A stretch of DNA of 32,071 bases from Balneolaceae bacterium (GTDB taxonomy: Bacteria; Bacteroidota; Rhodothermia; Balneolales; Balneolaceae). The translations under genes and the position numbers were made by a program. The notes beneath the pieces are model-generated. The model searched no databases and was not told the DNA's origin. It saw only the letters and a list, made by a program, of their open reading frames with translations. Of this stretch, positions 1-8,043 are shown piece after piece (position 1 is the first letter of the stretch; every line of letters begins with the position of its first letter). The stretch spans positions 1 through 32,071 of the forward strand of contig JAFIFA010000131.1 in assembly GCA_020832225.1 (NCBI GenBank). The letters are read 5' to 3'.

Positions 1-247
1 GCCCCAGCCGGTCCATGCTATCAAAAAAACGGCGGCGCTGCAGCTGATGGCGATCAACCTCCCCTTTCTGATAAAGCTCCCATAAATGGTGGTTCACCGT
101 TCGGTAGGTCTCGATCCATTTTGTGTATGGTGCATCCTGCAGCTCTTGAAATGATTCGAATATCTCCTTTTGTGCCGCACTTTCTGCCGATGAGTGGTTG
201 AGCAGCGTGTTATCGAGATCGAAATAGATATAGGCGGGCTTCGTCAT
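1..247 (-). CDS. HAD-superfamily hydrolase, N-terminal part (cut by window edge)
   Basis: The ATG is at 247-245 on the minus strand and the frame stays open for 82 codons to the window edge. The protein begins MTKPAYIYFDLDNTLLNH, which contains HAD motif I (DLDNT, residues 10-14). In this family the first Asp is the phospho-accepting nucleophile and the second is the acid/base. Residues 20-82 are helical and charged, as expected for the cap region of YjjG or phosphoglycolate phosphatase-like members. Motifs II-IV lie outside the window, so the substrate cannot be named; nucleotide or sugar phosphates are typical. The gene follows the methionine gamma-lyase-like gene in the same direction, but the terminator at 316-354 lies between them, so it is probably transcribed separately. 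Confidence 0.85.
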   Translation of the reverse strand, partial: MTKPAYIYFDLDNTLLNHSSAESAAQKEIFESFQELQDAPYTKWIETYRTVNHHLWELYQKGEVDRHQLQRRRFFDSMDRLG

Positions 248-315
248 GCCTTCTGTTTGGTTCAAAAGGCCGAAAAATAGGGGCAGGAGCGGTCAATTGA
301 AACCGTTTTTGAAAG

Positions 316-354
316 AAAAAAATAGTGAGAGGCGCTGTTCCACACCCCTCACTA
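316..354 (-). terminator. Rho-independent terminator after the methionine gamma-lyase gene
   Basis: On the minus strand TAGTGAG (354-348) pairs with CTCACTA (329-323). A G-T wobble and two G-C pairs extend the stem. Seven T residues (322-316) follow at once. It starts five bases after the lyase stop codon, which fits the end of the lrp-lyase transcript. Confidence 0.85.
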
Positions 355-358
355 ACTG

Positions 359-1582
359 CTACGATAAAGCCTGTTCAAGGTCGTCAATAATATCTTCGGG
401 CGATTCAATTCCCACCGAAAGCCTCACCAGACCATCGGTAATCCCTGCCTTCTGCCGGATCTCCGGCTTGACCACAGAGTGGGTCATCGACGCAGGGTGC
501 TGAATAAGAGTATCTACCGTTCCAAGACTGACGGCAAGCGTGCAGAACTTCACACGATTCATCATCTCTACTCCGGCCTGCATGCCTCCGATCAGTTCGA
601 AAGCAATCATCCCGCCATAGCCGTTCACCAGATGGCGATCGATAATTTCTGCATCGGGATGGCTTGGGTGACCCGGATACCAGTAACGGCTGATTTTAGG
701 ATGCGTGGAGAGATAGTCTGCCACCACCCTTGTATTTTCATTATGCTGCTTCATCCTGAGCGGGAACGTCTTCAAACCCATCAGTGTGAGCCATGCATCA
801 AAGGGACCGGATACACCACCAAAATTCTTTCTGAATACAGGAAGTTCCGTTGCCTCAAAGAAACCCTTTTCTGCTGTTAGAGCTCCGCCAATAACCGTAC
901 CGTGCCCGTTCAGGTACTTCGTTGTGGAGTAAGCAACCAGATCCACCCCAAAATTGAGCGGACGGATATGATATGGTGTTGCAAAGGTGTTGTCTACCAT
1001 TACGAGGGCCCCGTGACGATGAGCCATATCGGTAATGGCCTGCAGGTCGCAAACCCTCATCGTTGGATTTGCAATACTTTCAAGATAGACCAGCCCAACG
1101 TCGTCATGCTCTGAAAGAGCTTTTTGAACAGAGATCAGATCGTTTGGATCAATGTTCGTCACACGAATGTTAAACCGGGGAGCATCTTCCTGTAGAAACT
1201 GTGATGTGCATCCATAGAGAGCTTCCTGGGCAAGTACACGCTTGCCGGCAGCCAAAGCCATAATACCGGTTGTGATGGCAGCCATTCCGGAGCCAAAGAG
1301 CATCGCCTCGCCCTCATTTTCCATGTCGATGGTCTCCATCGCCGCAAGAGTGCGCTCAACCTGCTGAACGGTGGGGTTACCGAGCCTGGAGTAGCTGTGC
1401 GTGGCCCCTCCTGCTTCATGGGCAAAAAAGCGTCGACCTGCCTCAACATCCTTGAATTTGAATGTCGATGTCTGATAGAGCGGCATTGTATGAGACCCAT
1501 ACGGATCCATCTCAGGATGATCAGCCTGGGCACAGACGCTCTCCATCGAAACAGCTCTATTTTTCACTTTCATTCGTTTCAT
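359..1582 (-). CDS. Cys/Met-metabolism PLP enzyme, methionine gamma-lyase-like
   Basis: This is a fold-type I PLP enzyme of the trans-sulfuration family. It probably splits methionine into 2-oxobutanoate, methanethiol and ammonia in the cytoplasm. The internal aldimine lysine is K222 in STTKYLNGHG. YSRLGNPT (residues 64-71) supplies the neighbouring-subunit Tyr and Arg that bind the PLP phosphate. ALYGCT (121-126) carries Cys125 at the place of the active-site Cys typical of methionine gamma-lyases. The end (GGMIAFEL, then QHPASMTHS and DGLVRLSVGIE) also resembles that group. The length of 407 residues is normal. The first ATG overlaps the lrp gene by 26 bases; ATGs at 1573 and 1546 are possible starts. 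Cystathionine gamma-synthase or gamma-lyase activity cannot be excluded from sequence alone. Confidence 0.85.
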   Translation of the reverse strand: MKRMKVKNRAVSMESVCAQADHPEMDPYGSHTMPLYQTSTFKFKDVEAGRRFFAHEAGGATHSYSRLGNPTVQQVERTLAAMETIDMENEGEAMLFGSGMAAITTGIMALAAGKRVLAQEALYGCTSQFLQEDAPRFNIRVTNIDPNDLISVQKALSEHDDVGLVYLESIANPTMRVCDLQAITDMAHRHGALVMVDNTFATPYHIRPLNFGVDLVAYSTTKYLNGHGTVIGGALTAEKGFFEATELPVFRKNFGGVSGPFDAWLTLMGLKTFPLRMKQHNENTRVVADYLSTHPKISRYWYPGHPSHPDAEIIDRHLVNGYGGMIAFELIGGMQAGVEMMNRVKFCTLAVSLGTVDTLIQHPASMTHSVVKPEIRQKAGITDGLVRLSVGIESPEDIIDDLEQALS

Positions 1583-2042
1583 GCACTTTAATCTTCGTCA
1601 TTTCTTTCTGAACAGCCAGGACAATACTGGTGTGAATTCTCTCCACACCGGGAATACGCGTTAACTTTTCACGCAAAAACTTTTCGTATGCCTTTGTGTT
1701 TTCAACTACCGCATGAAGCAGATAGTCATACTCACCGGTGGTGTTATAACAGGCCAGAATCTCCGGCACACCGGCAATATGTTTTGAAAACTCAACCATC
1801 TCACCCATTTGGTGGACGGATAACTTGATATTGCAGAGAACGGTGAGGCCCTGCCCCACTTTGTCTCTGTCAATCACGGCCGTGTAGCCCTTTATTACAC
1901 CTTCCCGCTCCAATCGCTTAACCCGCTCCAGCGTTGGGGTTGTTGTCAACCCAACACGCTTGGCAAGTTCATTATTGGTGATACGGCCATTTTCCTGCAG
2001 ATGCTCAAGGATCTGCCTGTCAATTTCATCCAACTTTACCAT
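1557..2042 (-). CDS. Lrp/AsnC-family transcriptional regulator
   Basis: The 161-residue protein has the two-part Lrp/AsnC layout. The N-terminal winged helix-turn-helix (about residues 4-60) includes IDRQILEHLQENGRI and a recognition helix around 32-45 (TTTPTLERVKRL). The C-terminal RAM ligand-binding domain (about 66-150) contains GEYDYLL at 103-109. Such proteins form octamers or larger discs and sense amino acids. The gene sits directly upstream of the lyase gene, overlaps it and shares its transcript, so it probably controls that gene. A related pairing is known in Pseudomonas putida, where the Lrp-type MdeR activates mdeAB for methionine gamma-lyase. The sensed amino acid is not evident here; methionine or a branched-chain amino acid would be reasonable. 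Confidence 0.93.
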   Translation of the reverse strand: MVKLDEIDRQILEHLQENGRITNNELAKRVGLTTTPTLERVKRLEREGVIKGYTAVIDRDKVGQGLTVLCNIKLSVHQMGEMVEFSKHIAGVPEILACYNTTGEYDYLLHAVVENTKAYEKFLREKLTRIPGVERIHTSIVLAVQKEMTKIKVHETNESEK

Positions 2043-2070
2043 TCGGAGCAGAATTATTTAATGCGTTAGT

Positions 2071-2098
2071 AATATAAAAAAGTTTTTTGTCCTGCCAA
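2071..2098 (-). promoter_or_regulatory. Promoter of the lrp-lyase operon
   Basis: Reading the minus strand, TTGGCA (2098-2093) is followed after exactly 16 bases by TATATT (2076-2071). The -10 box ends 28 bases before the ATG at 2042. This is the best sigma-70-like promoter in the window. The 188 bases between it and the thrC stop hold an AT-rich stretch near 2165-2185 that could take an autoregulatory Lrp protein, but no clear operator can be read. Confidence 0.6.
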
Positions 2099-2286
2099 GA
2101 GCGATTGGATTAGAATAATATATCGCCCGGAATTTATCCGCAGTCCTCTGAGGAGTAATGACTTATCAATTATTATAAATTAGAGGTATTCCACGCGATA
2201 AGGCACCTTACTTAGGGAAAGTTGCCCGTAATGCACTACTCTAACGACATCTGAAATGTATCATTTCGGGCTGATTTGCAGAAATG

Positions 2287-3585
2287 TTAACCCTGTATCA
2301 GAAAATGCCTGAATTCCTCGAAATCCGACCTCATTTCACGAAATACACCCTCTTTCTCAAGAACCTTCTTCAGCCTGTCAGGCACCGGAATCTTCTCACC
2401 CGTCTCATGTTCAACTACTTCCCTGAACTTTACCGGATGTGCGGTTCCAAGAATCACCCGCTCAGTTCTGCCTCCCCTGATTTGCGCATCCCGTTTCGCT
2501 GCCAGGTAGCCAACCGCCGTGTGGGGACAGAGCGTATACCCTATTGATTGATACACCTCCCTGATCGCCCTCCTCGTCTCCTCATCTGTATAGCTGTAGC
2601 CCGGAATCTCTCTCCGTAAACGATCCGCATCGCCCTCAAAAAGGTGCATCATCCGCACAAAATTACTGGGATCACCCACATCCATGGCATTGGAGATGGT
2701 CTGCACCGACGGCCCCGGCCTGAACTCCTCTCCCCCTAAAAAGCGAGGTACCACATCGTTGCTGTTTGTGGCAGCAACAATCCTCTCAAGGGGCACTCCC
2801 ATCTCTTTCGCAATCAAACCGCCGGTAAGATTTCCAAAATTCCCGCTGGGAGTGATGAAGGAGGTTTTATTGGCTGAACCGATCCGGTTTGCGGCCCATC
2901 CATAGTAGAAAGACTGCGGAAGAAGTCGGGCGATATTAATCGAGTTGGCAGAGCTCAACCGCATCTTTTTGGCCAGCTCTTTATCAGAGAAAGCCTGTTT
3001 AACCAATCTCTGGCAGTCATCAAATACCCCATCAATCTCGATGGCTGTGATATTTTTTCCCAGGGTTGTCATCTGCTTCTGCTGCAGGGGGCTCACTTTT
3101 CCTTTCGGAAAGAGGACAACCACCTCTACACCAGGCACATCATAAAAACCGCCGGCAACGGCACTGCCCGTATCGCCCGAAGTAGCAACCAGAATGGTCA
3201 CTTTCTCTCCGCGACTATTTGCGTCTTCCGCAAAGAGCCTCGCCATAAACCGGGCACCAAAATCCTTGAACGCAAGCGTAGGCCCATGGAAAAGCTCCAG
3301 AACATGGAAACCGGGCTCTATCTCACGAAGCTCCAGCGGAAAGTTGAACGCATCTTCTGCTACCGACCCCAGGGCTTCTTCCTTCAGTTCATCACCCAGA
3401 TATGGCTTGGCCATCTCCAGCGCGATCTCTGCGAAGGATCTGTGTACCGGCTTTTTAAAGAATTGATCATCCATTTTCGGCATCCGGTCCGGCATGTAGA
3501 GTCCTCCATCGGGAGCCAACCCCTGCCTCATCGCTTCCATAAACGATACCGGTTCGGCTTTACCTGACGTACTGATGAATTTCAT
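2287..3585 (-). CDS. thrC: Threonine synthase
   Basis: This PLP enzyme converts O-phosphohomoserine and water to threonine and phosphate, the last step of the pathway. The Schiff-base lysine is K107 in FHGPTLAFKDFGARF (residues 99-113). The phosphate-binding loop is SGDTGSAV (136-143). The N-terminal APDGGLYMP (24-32) is typical of the family. At 432 residues it matches the E. coli-type enzyme. The gene overlaps thrB by four bases (ATGA, 3585-3582), so translation is probably coupled. No strong terminator follows; a six-pair hairpin (2253-2267) with a three-base loop lacks a T tract. Confidence 0.96.
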   Translation of the reverse strand: MKFISTSGKAEPVSFMEAMRQGLAPDGGLYMPDRMPKMDDQFFKKPVHRSFAEIALEMAKPYLGDELKEEALGSVAEDAFNFPLELREIEPGFHVLELFHGPTLAFKDFGARFMARLFAEDANSRGEKVTILVATSGDTGSAVAGGFYDVPGVEVVVLFPKGKVSPLQQKQMTTLGKNITAIEIDGVFDDCQRLVKQAFSDKELAKKMRLSSANSINIARLLPQSFYYGWAANRIGSANKTSFITPSGNFGNLTGGLIAKEMGVPLERIVAATNSNDVVPRFLGGEEFRPGPSVQTISNAMDVGDPSNFVRMMHLFEGDADRLRREIPGYSYTDEETRRAIREVYQSIGYTLCPHTAVGYLAAKRDAQIRGGRTERVILGTAHPVKFREVVEHETGEKIPVPDRLKKVLEKEGVFREMRSDFEEFRHFLIQG

Positions 3586-4535
3586 CGTTCCTCCTCTATC
3601 ACAGCACCTTTTCTGTTGATCTCCGAAAGATGAAGGTCGAACTCCAGACCAATCTCCTTCAACACATCGCCCATCTTTTCTCCTGCGCGGTGGGCATCAC
3701 TCTCTCCTCTGGTAAGCGCAAAGAGTGAGGGGCCCGATCCTGATATGGAGCAGCCCAGAGCGCCGGCCTCCATCGCACCCTTTTTCATTCCCTGAAAACC
3801 GGGAATCATTACCGAGCGCACCGGTTCAATAATTTCATCGTGCAGTGAGCGGCCAATCAGGCTGTAATCTTCCCGAAAGAGTCCCGCAACAAGTGCACCC
3901 ATGTTGGCCCACTGTCTGATAGCCTTCTCCAGCAGCACCTCTTTTTTCAAGATCTGCCGGCTTCTGCGCGTCTGAATTTCGATATGGGGGTGTATTACCA
4001 CGCAGTAGAGCTCCGGCGGAGATGGAAGCGGAATCACATCCGGTGGATTGTGCTCCTTCACCAGTACAAATCCACCAAGAAGCGCCGCCGCTACATTGTC
4101 TGCGTGCGGAGTTCCGCTGGCAGCGAGTTCGCCCTCTACAGCAAACGGGAGGAGCTCCATCTGGCTAAAGGGTTCCCCCAGAAGGTGGTTCACGGCCGCA
4201 ACAGCTGCTGCGGAGCTTGCCGCACTCGACCCCAATCCGCTACCCAGCGGCATCTTCTTTTCGATTCTAAGCTCTATGCCGATATGCTCTTTTCCCGCCT
4301 TTTTCAGAAGGGAGAGAACGGAGAGACCGGCTGTATTTTTCTCTGTCTCATAGGGTAGTTTACCATCCTCACCGGTAATCGATACAATCCGAACGCCTGC
4401 CTTATCACTCAGGGTTGCCGACACGGAGTCTCCCGGTCCGTGAATGGCAAAACCGAGCACATCGAAGCCACATCCCACATTGGCTACCGTAGCCGGTGCA
4501 AACGCCTTTACAAACGTACGTTGACTTTTCCCCAT
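3582..4535 (-). CDS. thrB: Homoserine kinase (GHMP family)
   Basis: ThrB phosphorylates homoserine with ATP to give O-phosphohomoserine. The GHMP kinase signature is PLGSGLGSSAAS (residues 96-107), the glycine/serine-rich loop that binds ATP phosphates. An N-terminal APATVANVGCGFDVLGFAI (13-31) and a C-terminal GCSISGSGPSLFAL complete the family pattern. The length of 317 residues is normal. The ATG lies three bases after the thrA stop and the gene shares four bases with thrC, so the three form one compact operon in pathway order. Confidence 0.96.
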   Translation of the reverse strand: MGKSQRTFVKAFAPATVANVGCGFDVLGFAIHGPGDSVSATLSDKAGVRIVSITGEDGKLPYETEKNTAGLSVLSLLKKAGKEHIGIELRIEKKMPLGSGLGSSAASSAAAVAAVNHLLGEPFSQMELLPFAVEGELAASGTPHADNVAAALLGGFVLVKEHNPPDVIPLPSPPELYCVVIHPHIEIQTRRSRQILKKEVLLEKAIRQWANMGALVAGLFREDYSLIGRSLHDEIIEPVRSVMIPGFQGMKKGAMEAGALGCSISGSGPSLFALTRGESDAHRAGEKMGDVLKEIGLEFDLHLSEINRKGAVIEEER

Positions 4536-4538
4536 CCT

Positions 4539-7013
4539 TTACGACCCCGAATTACTGGTTGCCTTGGTGTTGGTGACACGCAGAATATCCGCAATGATTC
4601 CGCCTGCAGTCACATTTGCCCCTGCACCCGGACCCTGTATCACCATTGGGTTTTCGTTGTAGTGGCGGGTATAGAGCGCAATGATATTATCGCTTCCTGA
4701 AAGATTATAAAAAGGGTGATCACTGCCAATCTGCTCCAGAGCAACCCTCGGTTTCCCATTTTCAAATTTGGCGATATAGCAGAGCTTCTTCCCCTCTTTG
4801 GCAGCCTCCTTTAGGAGTAGCTCAAATTCATGATCATATTCCGAAAGTTTATCAAAAAACTCCTCTACACTGCCCCCATTCCTCGCTCCTTTCGGCACCA
4901 GGTTCTGGATCTCAACATCCTCAAACTCCAGCTTGAAACCGGCCACTCTGGCAAGAATCAGCAGTTTTCTGCCCACATCAAACCCGTTGAGGTCTTCCCG
5001 CGGGTCCGGCTCCGTATACCCTTTCTCCCGGGCCTGCTTCACCACTTCACTGAACGGGGTTGAGCCATCATAGTTGTTAAAGATGTAGCTCAACGTACCG
5101 GAGAGAACCCCCTCAATCCGGTCTACCCTGTCGCCGGTGGTAACCATTTCATTCATGGTCCCGATCAGCGGAAGTCCGGCACCCACGTTGGTTTCGTAGC
5201 GAAAGGCACAGTTATGGCGGTCTGCCGTTTTCTGAAGACGATCAAACAGCTCCTGCGATGAGGAGTTCGCCTTCTTGTTGGGTGTAACGATTGAGATGCT
5301 TTTTGAGAGCACCTCCTCATACACTTTCTGAATATCGGTACTGGCTGTACAGTCGATAAAGATGGAGTTCGGAAGGTTCATCTCCGCCATCTGCTCAACA
5401 AAACCGGGAAGGTCCATATCATCCTCTCCTTTCTCCAATCTCTCTCTCCACTCCTTGAGGGAAATTCCGGCTTCATCAATGACCATCTTGCGGCTATTCG
5501 CCACACCCTTCAGGTTGATATCGATCTGATACTCTTTATAAAGGCTTTCAGACTGCTCGGTCAGAATGTCGAGCAGTGTTCCTCCAATGAGTCCAACCCC
5601 AACCATATAGAGGTTCACACTCTTCACTCCGGCCAGGAAAAATGCATCGTGTAGTGTATTGAGCGCTTTTTTCTCATTCTTCTTATCCACAACAAAGGAG
5701 ATATTCCTCTCCGAAGAGCCCTGCGCTATCGCCACAATGTTGATTCCATTACGTCCAAGAGCATTGAATACCCTGCCGGCAATTCCGGGTATACGCCTCA
5801 TATTGCCTCCCACAACGGCTACCACTGAGAGATCCCTTTCAATTTTGATCTCATCAATCAGATCTTCGTTCAGCTCTGTCCTGAACTCGTTTTGAATGGA
5901 CAATCGGGCCACATCGGCCTGATGAGGCAGCACCGCAAGCGTTACCGTATGTTCAGATGAAGACTGCGTAATCAGAATGATGTTGATCCCCTCTCTGGCA
6001 AGGGCGGTAAACATTCTGGATGCCACACCGCTTATACCGATCATACCGCTTCCCTTAATCGTAATCAGCGAAATATTATCAATTGAAGAGATACCGCGGA
6101 TCATGCCGGGTTTATAGTCTGCCTTATCCCTTATCATCGTGCCGGGCTGATCCGGGTTGAAAGTGTTTTTGATCACAATCAAAACACCCGATTTAAGCGC
6201 GGGCTGAATGGTTGGCGGATAGATCACCTTGGCCCCGAAATGGGAGAGCTCCATCGCCTCCTCGTAGGTGGCGTTGGCAACCGGAAAGGCACGCCTCACT
6301 TTTCGCGGATCGGCCGTCATAAGCCCATCCACATCGGTCCAGATCTCCACCCTCTCCGCATTCATTGCTGCACCAAAAAGAGAAGCCGTATAGTCGGATC
6401 CACCACGGCCGAGCGTCGTAGATTCATTGTTTTCTGTGGATGCAATAAAGCCGGTAGCTACAATCACCTTGCCGCGAGACTTATCGGCATAGGCCTTCAG
6501 GTTGGAGTAGGTCTCCGCAATTTTGACCCTGGCCGCCCCAAACTGGTTGTCTGTCTTGATAAGACGTCGGGTATCCGTAAATTGGGCCGGCACATGCCGG
6601 CTGCTCAGCGCTGCCGCAAGCACGAGTGCAGAGAAGCGTTCGCCAAACCCAACAATAAAATCGAGTGTTTTACGGGTTAGTTCACGAATCAGCGCCACTC
6701 CCTGCAGCACATCCTCAAGCTCGTTGAGAGTGAGTTTAAAACTGGTAATGACATCACTTTGATGCTTTGCCGGAACCAAAGCCCGAATCGCATCATAATG
6801 GCGCTCCTCAATCTCCCGAAGGTGATCTTTATAAGATAGATCTCCCTCCGAAGCGAGAGAAGACATAACCAGAAGCTGGTCAGTAACTCCGCGAAATGCA
6901 GAGACCACAACCGCCAATTCATCTTCCTCTTTTGATTTTGTGATAATGGAGATCACTTTCTCCAGTGCATCGGGGGTTCCGACGGAACTTCCTCCGAATT
7001 TCAATACCCTCAT
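4539..7013 (-). CDS. thrA: Bifunctional aspartokinase / homoserine dehydrogenase
   Basis: One 824-residue chain carries both the first and third steps from aspartate to homoserine. The aspartokinase part (about 1-300) has KFGGSS (5-10), FGERFSAL (123-130), LGRGGSDYTA (201-210) and WTDVDG (225-230). Two ACT domains follow (about 310-455) and would carry feedback control by threonine. The homoserine dehydrogenase part (about 465-824) opens with the NAD(P)-binding VGVGLIGGTL (471-480). It has TPNKKAN (577-583), YETNVGAGLPLI (606-617), GVLSGTLSYIFN (635-646) and the catalytic-region GYTEPDPREDLNG (665-677). The aspartate-semialdehyde dehydrogenase needed for step two is not in the window. The fused form is usual in Bacteroidota and enteric bacteria. 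Its leader has competing inverted repeats. Confidence 0.97.
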   Translation of the reverse strand: MRVLKFGGSSVGTPDALEKVISIITKSKEEDELAVVVSAFRGVTDQLLVMSSLASEGDLSYKDHLREIEERHYDAIRALVPAKHQSDVITSFKLTLNELEDVLQGVALIRELTRKTLDFIVGFGERFSALVLAAALSSRHVPAQFTDTRRLIKTDNQFGAARVKIAETYSNLKAYADKSRGKVIVATGFIASTENNESTTLGRGGSDYTASLFGAAMNAERVEIWTDVDGLMTADPRKVRRAFPVANATYEEAMELSHFGAKVIYPPTIQPALKSGVLIVIKNTFNPDQPGTMIRDKADYKPGMIRGISSIDNISLITIKGSGMIGISGVASRMFTALAREGINIILITQSSSEHTVTLAVLPHQADVARLSIQNEFRTELNEDLIDEIKIERDLSVVAVVGGNMRRIPGIAGRVFNALGRNGINIVAIAQGSSERNISFVVDKKNEKKALNTLHDAFFLAGVKSVNLYMVGVGLIGGTLLDILTEQSESLYKEYQIDINLKGVANSRKMVIDEAGISLKEWRERLEKGEDDMDLPGFVEQMAEMNLPNSIFIDCTASTDIQKVYEEVLSKSISIVTPNKKANSSSQELFDRLQKTADRHNCAFRYETNVGAGLPLIGTMNEMVTTGDRVDRIEGVLSGTLSYIFNNYDGSTPFSEVVKQAREKGYTEPDPREDLNGFDVGRKLLILARVAGFKLEFEDVEIQNLVPKGARNGGSVEEFFDKLSEYDHEFELLLKEAAKEGKKLCYIAKFENGKPRVALEQIGSDHPFYNLSGSDNIIALYTRHYNENPMVIQGPGAGANVTAGGIIADILRVTNTKATSNSGS

Positions 7014-7090
7014 GGCAGACAGCTAGATTAACAATTAAGTAACCTTCAGTTTAGTTAATCGCCTCTCCCCCTTCAACAATAGATAGCATA

Positions 7091-7135
7091 GAAAGCCACT
7101 TTTTTATAGAAGCGCTTTCAATACTACATTGAAAG
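7091..7135 (-). promoter_or_regulatory. Competing inverted repeats in the thrA leader
   Basis: CTTTCAAT (7115-7122) and ATTGAAAG (7128-7135) form a perfect 8-base inverted repeat with a 5-base spacer in the thrA/proC divergent region. GAAAGC at 7091-7096 is also the reverse complement of GCTTTC at 7114-7119. In a thrA transcript that starts upstream, the middle arm could therefore pair with either neighbour. No poly-U tract follows, so a classical terminator is not visible. The perfect repeat may instead be a protein operator. Confidence 0.4.
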
Positions 7136-7145
7136 AGATAATTGG

Positions 7146-7151
7146 TATAAT
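7146..7151 (+). promoter_or_regulatory. Likely -10 box for proC
   Basis: A perfect TATAAT lies 59 bases before the proC ATG. No good -35 hexamer is found 16-18 bases upstream; that place falls inside the inverted repeat at 7115-7135. A factor bound there could therefore act on proC as well as on thrA. Confidence 0.35.
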
Positions 7152-7210
7152 CCCTCGCTTTTTTGTTGATTTAGGGTTCTGCTATCTGATCATAAAAACA
7201 ACTGCTGCAC

Positions 7211-8020
7211 ATGTCTTCAACCAATCGAAAAGTAGCCATTCTGGGCGCCGGCAACATAGGCTGTGCCATCGCCGATGGTCTCGAATCTTCCGGAACGTTT
7301 AAAGCATCAAACATAACCCTCACTCGCAGACGGCCCGAAAAGCTGCAATCCTTCCGGGAGAAAGGCTTTGTTGTTTCGGATAACAACATCGAGGCTGTTC
7401 ACTCTTCCGACATTCTGCTGATCTGCGTGGAGCCGCATCAAGCCGACGAACTCCTCGAGGAGATAGGAAAAGAGGTCGATCCGGCCAAACAGCTGGTAAT
7501 CTCCGTTGTATCCGGTGCAACTATCCGCGATCTCAAGAGGCATCTGCCAAATGGAACTCCCGTTTCCCGGGCTATGCCAAATACCGCTATCGCCATTCGG
7601 GAATCGATGACCTGCATCTGCTCCGACAGTAACGACAATGGTGTTATTGATGCTACAAGTGCCATTTTTGATACCGTGGGAATCACTAGAATCATCAGAG
7701 AAGAACAGATGACATCCGCAACGGCGCTCTGTGCGTGCGGAATAGCGTTCTTTCTGAGAGCGATCAGGGCTGCCTCTCAAGGTGGTATTGAGATCGGCTT
7801 CGACTCGGACGACAGCCTCGCCATGGCCGTTCAGACCGCAAAAGGGGCCGCATCACTTCTGAGTGAAACAACCAATCATCCCGAATTTGAGATCGATCGG
7901 GTAACGACACCAAAAGGCTGCACTATATCGGGGCTCAATCAGATGGAACATGGCGGGTTTAGCTCTGCAATGATTCGGGGTATACTCACATCGGCAGAGA
8001 AGGCTGAAAAGCTCTATTGA
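7211..8020 (+). CDS. proC: Pyrroline-5-carboxylate reductase
   Basis: ProC reduces 1-pyrroline-5-carboxylate to proline with NAD(P)H, the last step of proline synthesis. The Rossmann loop is VAILGAGNIGCAIADGL (residues 8-24), and SRAMPNTA follows the central domain. The C-terminal signature reads TPKGCTISGLNQMEHGG (about 233-249) where most members have a form like TSPGGTT.AGL..LE..G; it is a variant but recognisable. The length of 269 residues is normal. The gene is divergent from thrA and converges on the ATPase gene with 23 bases between stops. No Shine-Dalgarno site is evident. Confidence 0.94.
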   Translation: MSSTNRKVAILGAGNIGCAIADGLESSGTFKASNITLTRRRPEKLQSFREKGFVVSDNNIEAVHSSDILLICVEPHQADELLEEIGKEVDPAKQLVISVVSGATIRDLKRHLPNGTPVSRAMPNTAIAIRESMTCICSDSNDNGVIDATSAIFDTVGITRIIREEQMTSATALCACGIAFFLRAIRAASQGGIEIGFDSDDSLAMAVQTAKGAASLLSETTNHPEFEIDRVTTPKGCTISGLNQMEHGGFSSAMIRGILTSAEKAEKLY

Positions 8021-8043
8021 GTTCCCCCCCTTCTGCTAACCGG

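Noticed and set aside
7051-7089. Twelve-codon minus-strand frame (MLSIVEGGEAIN) before thrA as a threonine leader peptide
   Set aside because: It has no threonine codons and only two isoleucine codons, so it is not a classical thr attenuation leader.
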